Shown piece by piece: positions 1 to 7,680 of a stretch of 35,809 nucleotides of DNA. Position numbers and translations under genes: made by a program. Origin of the DNA: CAZDCZ01 sp964504155 (GTDB lineage Bacteria > Bacteroidota > Bacteroidia > Bacteroidales > UBA12077); contig CAZDCZ010000025.1 in NCBI GenBank assembly GCA_964504155.1, forward strand, positions 1 through 35,809, written 5' to 3'. The notes beneath the pieces are model-generated. The model was not told where the DNA came from, searched no databases, and saw only the letters and a list, made by a program, of their open reading frames with translations. Position 1 is the first letter of the stretch, and each line of letters begins with the position of its first letter.

Positions 1-220
1 ATGTGTATTATAAAAAATATCGCCCTGTAAAGGGCAGCTTAAAAAAATAAATATTCTGTCACAGTCATTATCAAAATTGTATGTTCATATTATTTTTCAT
101 ATAAAGAATAATCAGTTCACTTGCTTTCCCGAATGACAATAATCTAAGCTTTTTGAACAGCCTCTATAATAATATAATGGGAAAATAATTTAAGGTAAAT
201 ATTTTATTCAACAAATAATA
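1..220. other. Intergenic left edge with a small hairpin
   Basis: No gene is seen here. Bases 22-35 form a short hairpin with a 5-bp stem (GCCCT/AGGGC) and a GTAA loop. On the minus strand it is followed by an imperfect T-rich stretch, so it could be a weak terminator for the minus-strand sugar genes that end at 221, but it lies almost 190 bases past the stop codon. The rest is AT-rich without a recognisable signal. Confidence 0.3.
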
Positions 221-1162
221 CTACACATTCTTACAAAACGGATGATAATCTCCGCGTAATCCAATAGGATTAGAATTACGAATTGCATAAACTGTTTCTA
301 TCGATTTTCTTGCTTCTTGTAATCCAAAGCCATTACCTTTTAATATCTCTTGGTAACTAAGAGTATGTAAATCGGTAAATCCACCACTAAATTCAATCTC
401 ATCACCATCAACTGTAATAGACCGGAATGTTCTTTGTCCTTTAGCTTTAACATCATTAGGCACATCCTTATAATCGACACTCAAGAACCATCTTACTTTG
501 GCTTTCTCGAGCTGTAAATATCCTGCTGCTTTATTTTCTTTTGTTATATGAACAATATTCTCTTTTACATCGCCAAATATCCATGTTAGCATATCGTAAA
601 AATGAACACCAATATTAGTAGCTACACCACCTGATTTTTGTTTATCGCCTTTCCATGAAATATCGTACCAATGGCCACGCGAAGTAATATACGACAAATC
701 AATATCATACATCTTATCTTTAGGTCCATTGTCTATTTTATTTTTTAAAGCAATAATTGCAGGATGAAGACGCAATTGAAGTATTGTGTTTACTCTTTTC
801 CCTGTTTCTTTTTCTATCTCTTGCAAAGCATCAACATTCCAAGGATTTAGAACAAGAGGTTTTTCGCAAATAGCATCAGCTCCTTGTCGTAAAGCAAAAC
901 GAATATGAGAATCGTGCAAGTAGTTTGGAGTACAAATACTTACATAATCTATATTTGTTCCATTTCTTTTTAATTTATCGAAATGTCTGTCGAAGCGTTC
1001 GTATTCTACAAAAAAATCGGCATTTGGGAAAAAACTATCTATTTGCCCCACACTATCGAATTTATCTAATGCTGCAATTAAATTATTATTTGTTTCTTTT
1101 ATTGCTTTTAAGTGACGTATAGCAATATATCCTGCAACGCCTATTAATCCAAAGTTTTTCAT
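221..1162 (-). CDS. wlbA: Gfo/Idh/MocA oxidoreductase, WlbA/WbpB-like UDP-sugar 3-dehydrogenase
   Basis: 313 residues, the usual length for WlbA/WbpB, the NAD-dependent enzyme that oxidises C3 of UDP-N-acetylglucosaminuronic acid on the way to UDP-2,3-diacetamido-2,3-dideoxy-hexuronates of surface polysaccharides. The N-terminus carries a Rossmann nucleotide-binding loop (GLIGVAGYIA, residues 5-14). The family motif CEKPL places the catalytic lysine at 101, and GVHFYD supplies a histidine at about 187 in the expected place. The stretch DYVSICTPNYLH (72-83) is typical of this subgroup. The acetyltransferase and aminotransferase of the same pathway lie just upstream on the same strand, so the three probably form one operon. 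The general family is clear; the exact hexuronate substrate is inferred from the neighbours and from familiarity with the family. Confidence 0.87.
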   Translation of the reverse strand: MKNFGLIGVAGYIAIRHLKAIKETNNNLIAALDKFDSVGQIDSFFPNADFFVEYERFDRHFDKLKRNGTNIDYVSICTPNYLHDSHIRFALRQGADAICEKPLVLNPWNVDALQEIEKETGKRVNTILQLRLHPAIIALKNKIDNGPKDKMYDIDLSYITSRGHWYDISWKGDKQKSGGVATNIGVHFYDMLTWIFGDVKENIVHITKENKAAGYLQLEKAKVRWFLSVDYKDVPNDVKAKGQRTFRSITVDGDEIEFSGGFTDLHTLSYQEILKGNGFGLQEARKSIETVYAIRNSNPIGLRGDYHPFCKNV

Positions 1163-1221
1163 TTTTTATATTTATTACATGATGTTGTTCGATAAAGATA
1201 AGAACTTTACGAAAACACTAA

Positions 1222-1806
1222 CTATGTTTTTTTTACAAATTCATCTTTCAATAAATATTTCTCTTTACTCTCGGAACAAACAGCAATACCATCGTTATTG
1301 AATTCTAATCTCTGTCCATATTCGCTCATCCACCCGATTTGTTTTCCCGGATTTCCAACAATCAAAGCATATGGCTTTACTTCTTTGGTTACCACTGCTC
1401 CTGCCCCAATAAAAGCATATTCTCCTATATTATTTCCACAAACTATAGTTGCATTTGCTCCTATCGACACTCCTTTACGAACAATCGTTTTAGAATATTC
1501 TCCTTTTCTATTTACAGCACTTCTCGGATTTATAACATTGGTAAATACCATTGAAGGACCAAGAAAAACGTCGTCTTCGCATATTACTCCTGTATAAATC
1601 GAAACATTATTCTGCACTTTTACATTCTTGCCAAGAATTACATCCGGCGATACAACTACATTTTGTCCGATATTACATTTCTCGCCTAATTTACAATTCG
1701 ACATAATATGCGAAAAATGCCATATTTTTGTTCCGGCACCTATCTCGCAATTATCATCAATAACTGCTGTCTCGTGAGCAAAATATTTTTTGTTTTCTTT
1801 TGACAT
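1222..1806 (-). CDS. wlbB: Left-handed beta-helix acetyltransferase, WlbB/WbpD-like
   Basis: An N-acetyltransferase of the hexapeptide-repeat (LbetaH) type that should acetylate the 3-amino group made by the adjacent aminotransferase. Isoleucine/valine-rich hexapeptide repeats run through most of the protein (for example IGAGTKIWHFSHI, LGEKCNIGQNVVV, IGEYAFIGAGAVVTKEV). The segment GPSMVFTNVINPRS and the ending region ALIVGNPGKQIGWMSE are hallmarks of the WbpD/WlbB group. An ATG at 1830 would add eight residues (MNLNNLIH); the ATG at 1806 is preferred because MSKENKKYFAHETAVIDD gives the normal N-terminus of the family. It lies 59 bases upstream of the dehydrogenase and 135 bases downstream of the aminotransferase. 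Confidence 0.88.
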   Translation of the reverse strand: MSKENKKYFAHETAVIDDNCEIGAGTKIWHFSHIMSNCKLGEKCNIGQNVVVSPDVILGKNVKVQNNVSIYTGVICEDDVFLGPSMVFTNVINPRSAVNRKGEYSKTIVRKGVSIGANATIVCGNNIGEYAFIGAGAVVTKEVKPYALIVGNPGKQIGWMSEYGQRLEFNNDGIAVCSESKEKYLLKDEFVKKT

Positions 1807-1941
1807 GTGAATTAGATTATTTAAGTTCATATCAAATATTTATTACTTCAATATTCTTTATTCGTTATCAACTTCTTAACATAAAAAGTCTTACGAAGTC
1901 GATTAAATTTTTAAAATAAAAACTTGTTTTAAGTATTATTA

Positions 1942-3072
1942 CTAATTAAAAAACTCTTTAATAGCCTTTATAATAATATTCTGTTGATTTCTATCGAGTT
2001 CGGTATGCATTGGTAACGACAATACTGTTTTACATAATTTTTCGGTTACCGGGAAATCGCCATCTTTATATCTCGAATCTTTATAAGCCTTTTGTAAATG
2101 CATTGGCACCGGATAATAAATCATTGCAGGAATTTCTTTCTTGTTCAAATATTTTTTTAGGGCATCACGATTTTCTTCACTATTTATCTGCAATGTATAT
2201 TGATGAAATGTGTGAGAAGAATCAGTATTTCTTTTTGGGATAGTTACTTCATCAATCTCTCTCAAGTTGTTATCGTAATAATCGGCAGCCAATCTTCGTG
2301 CATTACTATAATCGTCTAAGTATTTAAGTTTTACATCTAAAACAGCTGCTTGTATGGTATCTAGGCGAGAATTTACCCCAATACTGTCGTGATAATATTT
2401 TATTTTCGAACCATGATTAACAATCATACGTAATTTTTCTGCCAGAGTATCATCATTTGTATAAATAGCACCTCCATCGCCATAGCAGCCTAAATTTTTC
2501 GATGGGAAAAAAGATGTACATCCAATATTCCCGATACAACCGGCCTTTTTGTTAAGTTTTCCTTTTTTATAATCGGCCCCAATAGCTTGTGCAGTATCTT
2601 CAATAACAAACAAATTATTTTTATTAGCTATCTCCATTATCTTCTCCATATCGGCACATTGTCCGAAAAGATGAACAGGAACAATAGCTTTTGTTTTTGT
2701 AGTAATGGCCTTTTCAATAACCTCCGGATTAATATTAAATGTCTCGGAATCGACATCCACTAAAACAGGCACAAGTCCTAACACTTTAATAACTTCAACT
2801 GTAGCAATAAAGGTAAAATTTGGAGTAATTACTTCATCTCCCGGCTTTAGATCTAGAGCCATCATTGCAATTTGTAAGGCATCTGTTCCATTTCCACAAG
2901 GAATAACATGTTTAACATGTAGGTAATTTTCTAAATTTGCAGCAAATTCTTTTACTTTAGCTCCATTAATAAATGCTGTAGAATCGAGAACCTCATGAAT
3001 AGAACTATCTATTTCGTTTTTTATTTTAAGATATTGACTTTTTAAGTCAACCATATTTATCTTATTTTTCAT
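1942..3072 (-). CDS. wlbC: DegT/DnrJ/EryC1/StrS aminotransferase, WlbC/WbpE-like
   Basis: A PLP-dependent sugar aminotransferase of 376 residues that would convert the 3-keto sugar to the 3-amino sugar. The motif CGNGTDALQIA (59-69) is the phosphate-binding region, FVIEDTAQAIGADY (155-168) carries the aspartate that contacts the PLP ring, and SFFPSKNLGCYGDGG holds the Schiff-base lysine at about 192. The start MKNKINMVDLKSQY agrees with the family. It is the first gene of the probable operon wlbC-wlbB-wlbA on the minus strand, downstream of a strong stem-loop at the end of rny. The rest of the pathway (UDP-GlcNAc 6-dehydrogenase, 2-epimerase, glycosyltransferases) is not in the window. Confidence 0.9.
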   Translation of the reverse strand: MKNKINMVDLKSQYLKIKNEIDSSIHEVLDSTAFINGAKVKEFAANLENYLHVKHVIPCGNGTDALQIAMMALDLKPGDEVITPNFTFIATVEVIKVLGLVPVLVDVDSETFNINPEVIEKAITTKTKAIVPVHLFGQCADMEKIMEIANKNNLFVIEDTAQAIGADYKKGKLNKKAGCIGNIGCTSFFPSKNLGCYGDGGAIYTNDDTLAEKLRMIVNHGSKIKYYHDSIGVNSRLDTIQAAVLDVKLKYLDDYSNARRLAADYYDNNLREIDEVTIPKRNTDSSHTFHQYTLQINSEENRDALKKYLNKKEIPAMIYYPVPMHLQKAYKDSRYKDGDFPVTEKLCKTVLSLPMHTELDRNQQNIIIKAIKEFFN

Positions 3073-3090
3073 ATATCAATTATTAATAAT

Positions 3091-3155
3091 AAAAAATATC
3101 TCAAAAATATATAAAGCAAAATTGAATCTGGTGCTTATATATTTTTGAGATATTT
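3091..3155 (-). terminator. Long AT-rich stem-loop after rny
   Basis: Bases 3094-3117 and 3133-3155 are inverted repeats, identical over more than 20 bases apart from one extra A, around a loop of about 15 bases. On the minus strand the second arm runs directly into a T-run. The position is 39 bases past the rny stop and before the wlbC start, as expected for a rho-independent terminator separating the two transcription units. Confidence 0.7.
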
Positions 3156-3193
3156 CATTAAACCATTTATTAAAAACTTACTACCGGAAGGCT

Positions 3194-4765
3194 CTATTTA
3201 GCATAATTTATTGCACGAGTTTCTCTAATAACAGTAATTTTTATTTGTCCGGGATATGTCATTTCATTTTGGATTTTCTCTGAAATATCTAATGAAATTT
3301 TTGCTGCTTCTTCATCATTAACATTATCACTACCAACAATAACTCTAAGCTCCCTTCCTGCTTGAATAGCGTATGTTTTTATTACACCGGGATGCGATAG
3401 TGCAAGGTTTTCAAGATCTTTCAATCGTTTAATATACGATTCGACAACTTCGCGACGTGCTCCGGGTCTAGCACCTGAAATAGCATCACATACCTGAACA
3501 ATAGGCGATATAAGTGTTGTCATTTCTATCTCGTCGTGATGAGCACCGATGGCATTACATACTTCAGGTTTTTCCTTAAATTTTTCTGCTATCTTCATAC
3601 CAAGAATTGCATGTGGCAATTCCGGTTCATCATCAGACACTTTTCCAATATCGTGTAACAAACCTGCTCTTTTTGCCAGTTTAGTATTTAACCCAAGTTC
3701 AGATGCCATAATAGCTGAAAGATTAGCTACTTCACGAGAGTGTTGTAACAAATTTTGTCCATACGATGAACGATATTTCATTTTCCCAATTAATCGTATA
3801 ATTTCGGGGTGTAATCCGTGAATACCAAGATCAATAGCTGTTCTTTTTCCTACATCAATAATTTCTTCTTCGATTTGGCTTTTAGTTTTTTCTACTACTT
3901 CTTCAATTCTTGCAGGATGAATTCTTCCATCGGTTACTAATTGATGAAGAGCTAAACGGGCTATTTCTCGTCTTACCGGATCGAATGCCGAAAGAATTAT
4001 TGCTTCAGGAGTATCGTCAACAATAATCTCTACTCCGGTAGCAGCTTCAAGTGCTCTAATATTTCTACCTTCACGACCAATTATTCTTCCTTTTATTTCG
4101 TCGCTATCGATATTAAATACGGTAACAGAATTTTCAACAGCATTTTCGGTAGCAACACGTTGTATTGTTTGAATAACAATTCGTTTTGCATCTTTATTTG
4201 CCGTCATTTTCGCTTCTTCGATAATTTCGTTAATCTCAGACATAGCTGCAGTCTTTGCTTCAGCTTTAAGCGATTCGATAATTTGATTTTTTGCTTCCTC
4301 AGCTGACATACCGGAAATTGTCTCTAATTGCTCAACTTCCTGCTTATGCATTTTATTCAACTCTTCTCCCCTTTTCTCAACAACTTCCATTTGTACTTGA
4401 AGGTTATTGCGAATAGCATCAATTTCTTTTTTACTTTTATTGTTTTCTTCAATTCGCTGAGATAAGCCTCTTTCTTTTTGCTTAATTCTATTTTCTGCAA
4501 CAAGAATTTTACTTGTTCTATTATTAATTTGGTCTTCGTGCTCTTCTTTTAATTGAAGAAATTTTTCTTTAGCCTGAAGAATTTTCTCTTTCTTTATTAC
4601 GTCTGCTTCTATCTTTGCATCTTTAATAATCTGGCTACTTTTTTTTATCAAAGTTTTATTCCATATAACATATGAAATAAAACCACCTATCACAACAGCA
4701 ACAAGCACTATAACTGTTACTAAAGTATAAATTGGGATTACCCCTATTATTAATAATTGTATCAT
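3194..4765 (-). CDS. rny: Ribonuclease Y
   Basis: Membrane-anchored endoribonuclease that starts mRNA decay. It has 523 residues, the usual size. An N-terminal membrane segment covers residues 12-36 (LVTVIVLVAVVIGGFISYVIW), followed by a long charged coiled coil to about 200. The KH RNA-binding domain contains GRIIGREGRNIRALE (about 231-245). The HD phosphohydrolase domain shows HSREVANLSAIMASELG and then LLHDIGK with the metal-binding HD pair. The end, GQIKITVIRETRAINYAK, is characteristic of RNase Y. The N-terminus MIQLLIIGV gives a proper membrane anchor, so the ATG at 4765 is accepted. Its upstream neighbours on the same strand are a 6S RNA and zapA. Confidence 0.97.
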   Translation of the reverse strand: MIQLLIIGVIPIYTLVTVIVLVAVVIGGFISYVIWNKTLIKKSSQIIKDAKIEADVIKKEKILQAKEKFLQLKEEHEDQINNRTSKILVAENRIKQKERGLSQRIEENNKSKKEIDAIRNNLQVQMEVVEKRGEELNKMHKQEVEQLETISGMSAEEAKNQIIESLKAEAKTAAMSEINEIIEEAKMTANKDAKRIVIQTIQRVATENAVENSVTVFNIDSDEIKGRIIGREGRNIRALEAATGVEIIVDDTPEAIILSAFDPVRREIARLALHQLVTDGRIHPARIEEVVEKTKSQIEEEIIDVGKRTAIDLGIHGLHPEIIRLIGKMKYRSSYGQNLLQHSREVANLSAIMASELGLNTKLAKRAGLLHDIGKVSDDEPELPHAILGMKIAEKFKEKPEVCNAIGAHHDEIEMTTLISPIVQVCDAISGARPGARREVVESYIKRLKDLENLALSHPGVIKTYAIQAGRELRVIVGSDNVNDEEAAKISLDISEKIQNEMTYPGQIKITVIRETRAINYAK

Positions 4766-4783
4766 AATTTAATTTTTATTTTA

Positions 4784-4984
4784 TAAAAAAACCCGCATTA
4801 GTTTCTTTAATTCTTTAAAAACCCCTGCTAGACATGGGTGGAGATGCCATTTTGTGTCAGACGTCCACTGACCAATTAAGGAATTTAACAAAAGTTAAAC
4901 TGAGGCCTGCCTTTCATAAAACGAGCTTTTCTCCAAATTGTTTAATGTTGAGTCTCACAGACATTAAAGAAACAATGCGGGCAA
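4784..4984 (-). ncRNA. ssrS: 6S RNA, RNA polymerase-binding regulator
   Basis: The 200-base space between zapA and rny has the architecture of 6S RNA, which mimics an open promoter and sequesters the housekeeping RNA polymerase. The two ends pair: on the minus strand the 5' arm (4982-4964) starts CCCGCATTGTTTCTTTAA and the 3' arm (4810-4792) reads TTAAAGAAACTAATGCGGG, giving an almost perfect 18-bp closing stem. The 3' arm is followed by seven Ts (4791-4785), so the closing stem also serves as terminator. Inside, GGCATCTCCACCC near the 3' side resembles the conserved 3' part of known 6S RNAs. From memory, a 6S RNA next to zapA is a common arrangement in bacteria, including Bacteroidota. The ends are set from the stem and are accurate to a few bases. 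No protein is needed to explain this stretch. Confidence 0.85.
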
Positions 4985-5006
4985 TATTGTTTATATTTAA
5001 AAGAAC

Positions 5007-5300
5007 TTATTTTGCTTTAATTAAAAATTCATCAATATTATCAATCAATTCCTTTATTCTATTTATTTCTGAATTATCATCCGGTATACTCTCGGCTTCT
5101 AACAATTTTATTACAAATTGTAAAGACGCCATTGCTAAAAAATCTTGAATATCTTTATCTGTATATTTCTTTTTATACTGTAATACTTTATCATTTATCA
5201 TTTTAGCAGCTTTCCGTATCTTTTCTTCATCAGATCTATCAATTTTTAAAGGATAGTATCGATCAGCAACATTAACTTTTATGGATAATTTATTTTCCAT
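5007..5300 (-). CDS. zapA: Cell division protein ZapA
   Basis: 97-residue ZapA, a cytoplasmic protein that bundles FtsZ protofilaments at the Z ring. The N-terminal part SIKVNVADRYYPLKIDRSDE (6-25) is the typical beta-rich ZapA head, followed by EEKIRKAAKMINDKV and a C-terminal coiled coil ending in NIDEFLIKAK. The order coiled-coil gene - zapA - 6S RNA - rny on one strand is a familiar Bacteroidota neighbourhood. The gap to the upstream coiled-coil gene is only 15 bases, so the two are probably co-transcribed. Confidence 0.92.
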   Translation of the reverse strand: MENKLSIKVNVADRYYPLKIDRSDEEKIRKAAKMINDKVLQYKKKYTDKDIQDFLAMASLQFVIKLLEAESIPDDNSEINRIKELIDNIDEFLIKAK

Positions 5301-5315
5301 TACTAAATTTTAATT

Positions 5316-5609
5316 TTACCTATTCAAAAGAGCAATACACTTATCAATCTCCCGCACCATTTTATTGATTTTTATTTTGGCATCGTGTTTATCTTTACTC
5401 GATACCATAACACTCTTCGATAATTTTAATTTATTATTTGTGTTTTTTAAATAATCGTTTTCCGATTCTTTACTTTCTAATTGTTTCTTTAGTTCAATAT
5501 TTTCTTTAAACAGAATATCATTATCTTTTCTCATTACACTGTACAAAGAAAACATTTTTTCAATTCTATTTTGCAATTCTTCTATTATTTCTTTATTTGA
5601 AACTAACAT
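5316..5609 (-). CDS. Small coiled-coil protein upstream of zapA, possibly ZapB-like
   Basis: 97 residues, almost entirely helical and charged, with heptad-like spacing through EELQNRIEKMFSLYSVMRKD and then ENIELKKQLESKESENDYLK. The C-terminal part KINKMVREIDKCIALLNR resembles the tail seen in small proteins encoded directly before zapA in Bacteroidota. There is no signal peptide and no enzyme motif. Linkage to zapA (15-base gap) suggests a role in division or as a ZapA partner comparable to ZapB, but this is inference from neighbourhood and coiled-coil form only. Confidence 0.75.
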   Translation of the reverse strand: MLVSNKEIIEELQNRIEKMFSLYSVMRKDNDILFKENIELKKQLESKESENDYLKNTNNKLKLSKSVMVSSKDKHDAKIKINKMVREIDKCIALLNR

Positions 5610-5915
5610 ATTTTTTATTAAAAAGCATTAACTTAATTCTACTTTTACACATTATGCTTTAACACAAAATCAAGCTGTTTTTAGCCTTGCTCCCTAAGGG
5701 AACAGATTGTTTTTTTTAGTTTTCTCCCTTTAGGATTAGGAGCAAAAAAAAACTAAAAAATCTTAATTCTGTTTAATCTGTTAAAGTAAAATTAATTAAT
5801 AATAATGTTTAAACAAAAATATAACAAATAATATTATTTAACATATGAATAATAATATTATTTTTGCTAATCTTTAAAATAACTACATTCTTTGTGTTTA
5901 AATTTATATAAAATA
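5610..5915. other. Divergent intergenic region
   Basis: This roughly 300-base spacer separates the minus-strand zapA unit from the plus-strand peptidase genes. It holds the interleaved inverted-repeat element described separately (5689-5762). The remainder is very AT-rich with runs of AATAATATTATT. A clear promoter could not be assigned to either side. Confidence 0.5.
5689..5762. repeat. Interleaved inverted-repeat element, copy 1
   Basis: Four segments alternate: B (5689-5701, GCTCCCTAAGGGA), A (5705-5723, GATT followed by a T-rich run), B' (5725-5743, TCCCTTTAGGATTAGGAGC) and A' (5744-5762, A-rich, ending AAAAAATC). B pairs with B' and A pairs with A', but the two pairings interlock, so the transcript can form one hairpin or the other, or a pseudoknot. 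The same order and the same CCCTTTAGG core occur in the element at 9531-9615, and half of it at 13354-13389. Confidence 0.55.
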
Positions 5916-7637
5916 ATGCTAATACGAAAACTAAAATTAATTATATTTTTTATTTTTTTTTGTCAATTATCATATAGCCAATCTAATAATAATAAAATAT
6001 TTTCGTCGCCTGTAAATATTCCTATTAAACTAGCCGGAACTTTTGGAGAATTACGCACAGGACATTTTCATGCCGGAATTGATATAAAAACCAATGGTGT
6101 TTCAGGGGAAATTATTAAGTCAATTTCCGACGGCTATGTTTCTAGAATAAAAATATCTGCAAATGGTTATGGACATGCAATTTATTTAACTCATCCTAAT
6201 AATATTACTTCTGTTTATGGACATCTAAGTAAATATAATCCTAAATTAAAAAAATATTTAAAAAAATATCAATATGAACATCAAACATTTGAAGTTAATA
6301 TTATATTAAAACCAGATGAATTCCCTGTAAAAAAAGGAGATATTATTGGCTTTTCGGGAAATACCGGAGGTACAATGGGACCACATCTTCATTTCGAATT
6401 ACGAAATACATCTAATCAACATCCTATAAATCCATTATTGTTTAATTTTAATATTACAGACAATATTCCACCTAAAATTTATTATCTGGCTTGTTATCCT
6501 ATTGATAAAAATAGTTTTATTAACAATAAAAATAAAAAAATTATTATTCCGGCAAAATTAGTCGAAAACACCTATAAAATAGTTGGTTTTAACAAATTAG
6601 AGCTTTCCGGAAATATTGGTTTTGGGATTGAAACATACGATTATATAAACAACTCACGAAATAAATGTGGAGTAAATACTATAGAGTTGGCAATTAATAA
6701 AAAAACTATATTTGAATATCAAATAAATGAATTTGATTTTTCGGAAACAAGATATATTAATAGTCATATTGATTATGCAGAAAAAGAAATCTCAAATAGA
6801 AAGATACAAAAAACATATATTGAACCAAATAATAATTTAAGTACATACAGAAATATAATTAATAATGGAATTTTTAATTTTGAGAATAATAAAAATTACG
6901 AAATAGAAATTTCTGTTTACGATAGTTATAAAAACAAATCGACATTACAATTCGCTGCCATAGGAGTTACATCAAATTCTATTTCTAAAGATACTATTCT
7001 ATTCGATTCTACTAAAACAATATCTTGGGATAAGGATTACACTTTTAAGAATGATGAGATACAAATTCATATTTCGAAATATTCGTTATATAATGATTTA
7101 GAATTCTGCTATTCAATTTCGAAACCATTAGTTGGAACATATTCATCACTACATCATATTCATAATATATATACTCCTCTTCACAAACCGATATCATTAA
7201 GTATTCATACAAACAATATTCCAGCGGAGTTAAAAGAAAAAGCCTTAATTGTACGAATCGATAAAGATGGCAAATTGCATCCAATTAAAGGAAATGCGAT
7301 AAATAGTCATATTATCGGAATAACTAATAGTTTTGGCGATTATTCTGTTATGATAGATACTTTGGCTCCGAAAATATTGCCACTATTTAATTCGAATAAA
7401 TTTACAAAAGAAAAAAAAATAAGTTTTAAAATAACCGACAATCTTTCCGGAATTAAAACATATAACGGATATATTGACAATAATTGGGTATTATTTGAAT
7501 ATGATAGGAAAAACAACTTATTATTTTTTACTTTTGATAAAGAAAAAATTAAGAAAAATATAAATCACGAGCTAGAAATATTTATTATCGATAATAAAAA
7601 CAATATTGAAACTTATTATACAACTTTTTTCTGGTAA
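5916..7637 (+). CDS. Secreted M23 family metallopeptidase
   Basis: 573 residues from the ATG at 5916. An in-frame TTG at 5892 would put eight polar residues before the signal peptide and is not preferred. The N-terminus MLIRKLKLIIFFIFFCQLSYS is a signal peptide. The LytM/M23 zinc peptidase domain follows at about residues 40-180: HFHAGIDIKT carries the H-x3-D zinc ligands, GYGHAIYLTH and SVYGHLSKYN are core strands, and GPHLHFELR holds the H-x-H motif, so the zinc site looks complete. Such enzymes cut peptidoglycan cross-links, or act as LytM regulators when the site is degenerate, which is not so here. The C-terminal two-thirds look like beta-rich domains without a recognised family. The M28 peptidase gene starts 43 bases downstream on the same strand. 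Confidence 0.9.
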   Translation: MLIRKLKLIIFFIFFCQLSYSQSNNNKIFSSPVNIPIKLAGTFGELRTGHFHAGIDIKTNGVSGEIIKSISDGYVSRIKISANGYGHAIYLTHPNNITSVYGHLSKYNPKLKKYLKKYQYEHQTFEVNIILKPDEFPVKKGDIIGFSGNTGGTMGPHLHFELRNTSNQHPINPLLFNFNITDNIPPKIYYLACYPIDKNSFINNKNKKIIIPAKLVENTYKIVGFNKLELSGNIGFGIETYDYINNSRNKCGVNTIELAINKKTIFEYQINEFDFSETRYINSHIDYAEKEISNRKIQKTYIEPNNNLSTYRNIINNGIFNFENNKNYEIEISVYDSYKNKSTLQFAAIGVTSNSISKDTILFDSTKTISWDKDYTFKNDEIQIHISKYSLYNDLEFCYSISKPLVGTYSSLHHIHNIYTPLHKPISLSIHTNNIPAELKEKALIVRIDKDGKLHPIKGNAINSHIIGITNSFGDYSVMIDTLAPKILPLFNSNKFTKEKKISFKITDNLSGIKTYNGYIDNNWVLFEYDRKNNLLFFTFDKEKIKKNINHELEIFIIDNKNNIETYYTTFFW

Positions 7638-7680
7638 AGTAAAATTAATCAATTAATTAACAATCTAAAAATTCTAAATT

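Noticed and set aside
1807..1830. Earlier ATG for the acetyltransferase
   Set aside because: The eight additional residues are not part of the family's N-terminus; the ATG at 1806 fits better. It cannot be excluded from sequence alone.
4834..5148. Plus-strand open frame of 104 codons
   Set aside because: It runs antisense through the 6S RNA and the end of zapA, and has no family resemblance or ribosome-binding context. The RNA structure explains the sequence better.
5892..5915. TTG start for the M23 peptidase
   Set aside because: It would add MCLNLYKI before a complete signal peptide that begins at the ATG at 5916.
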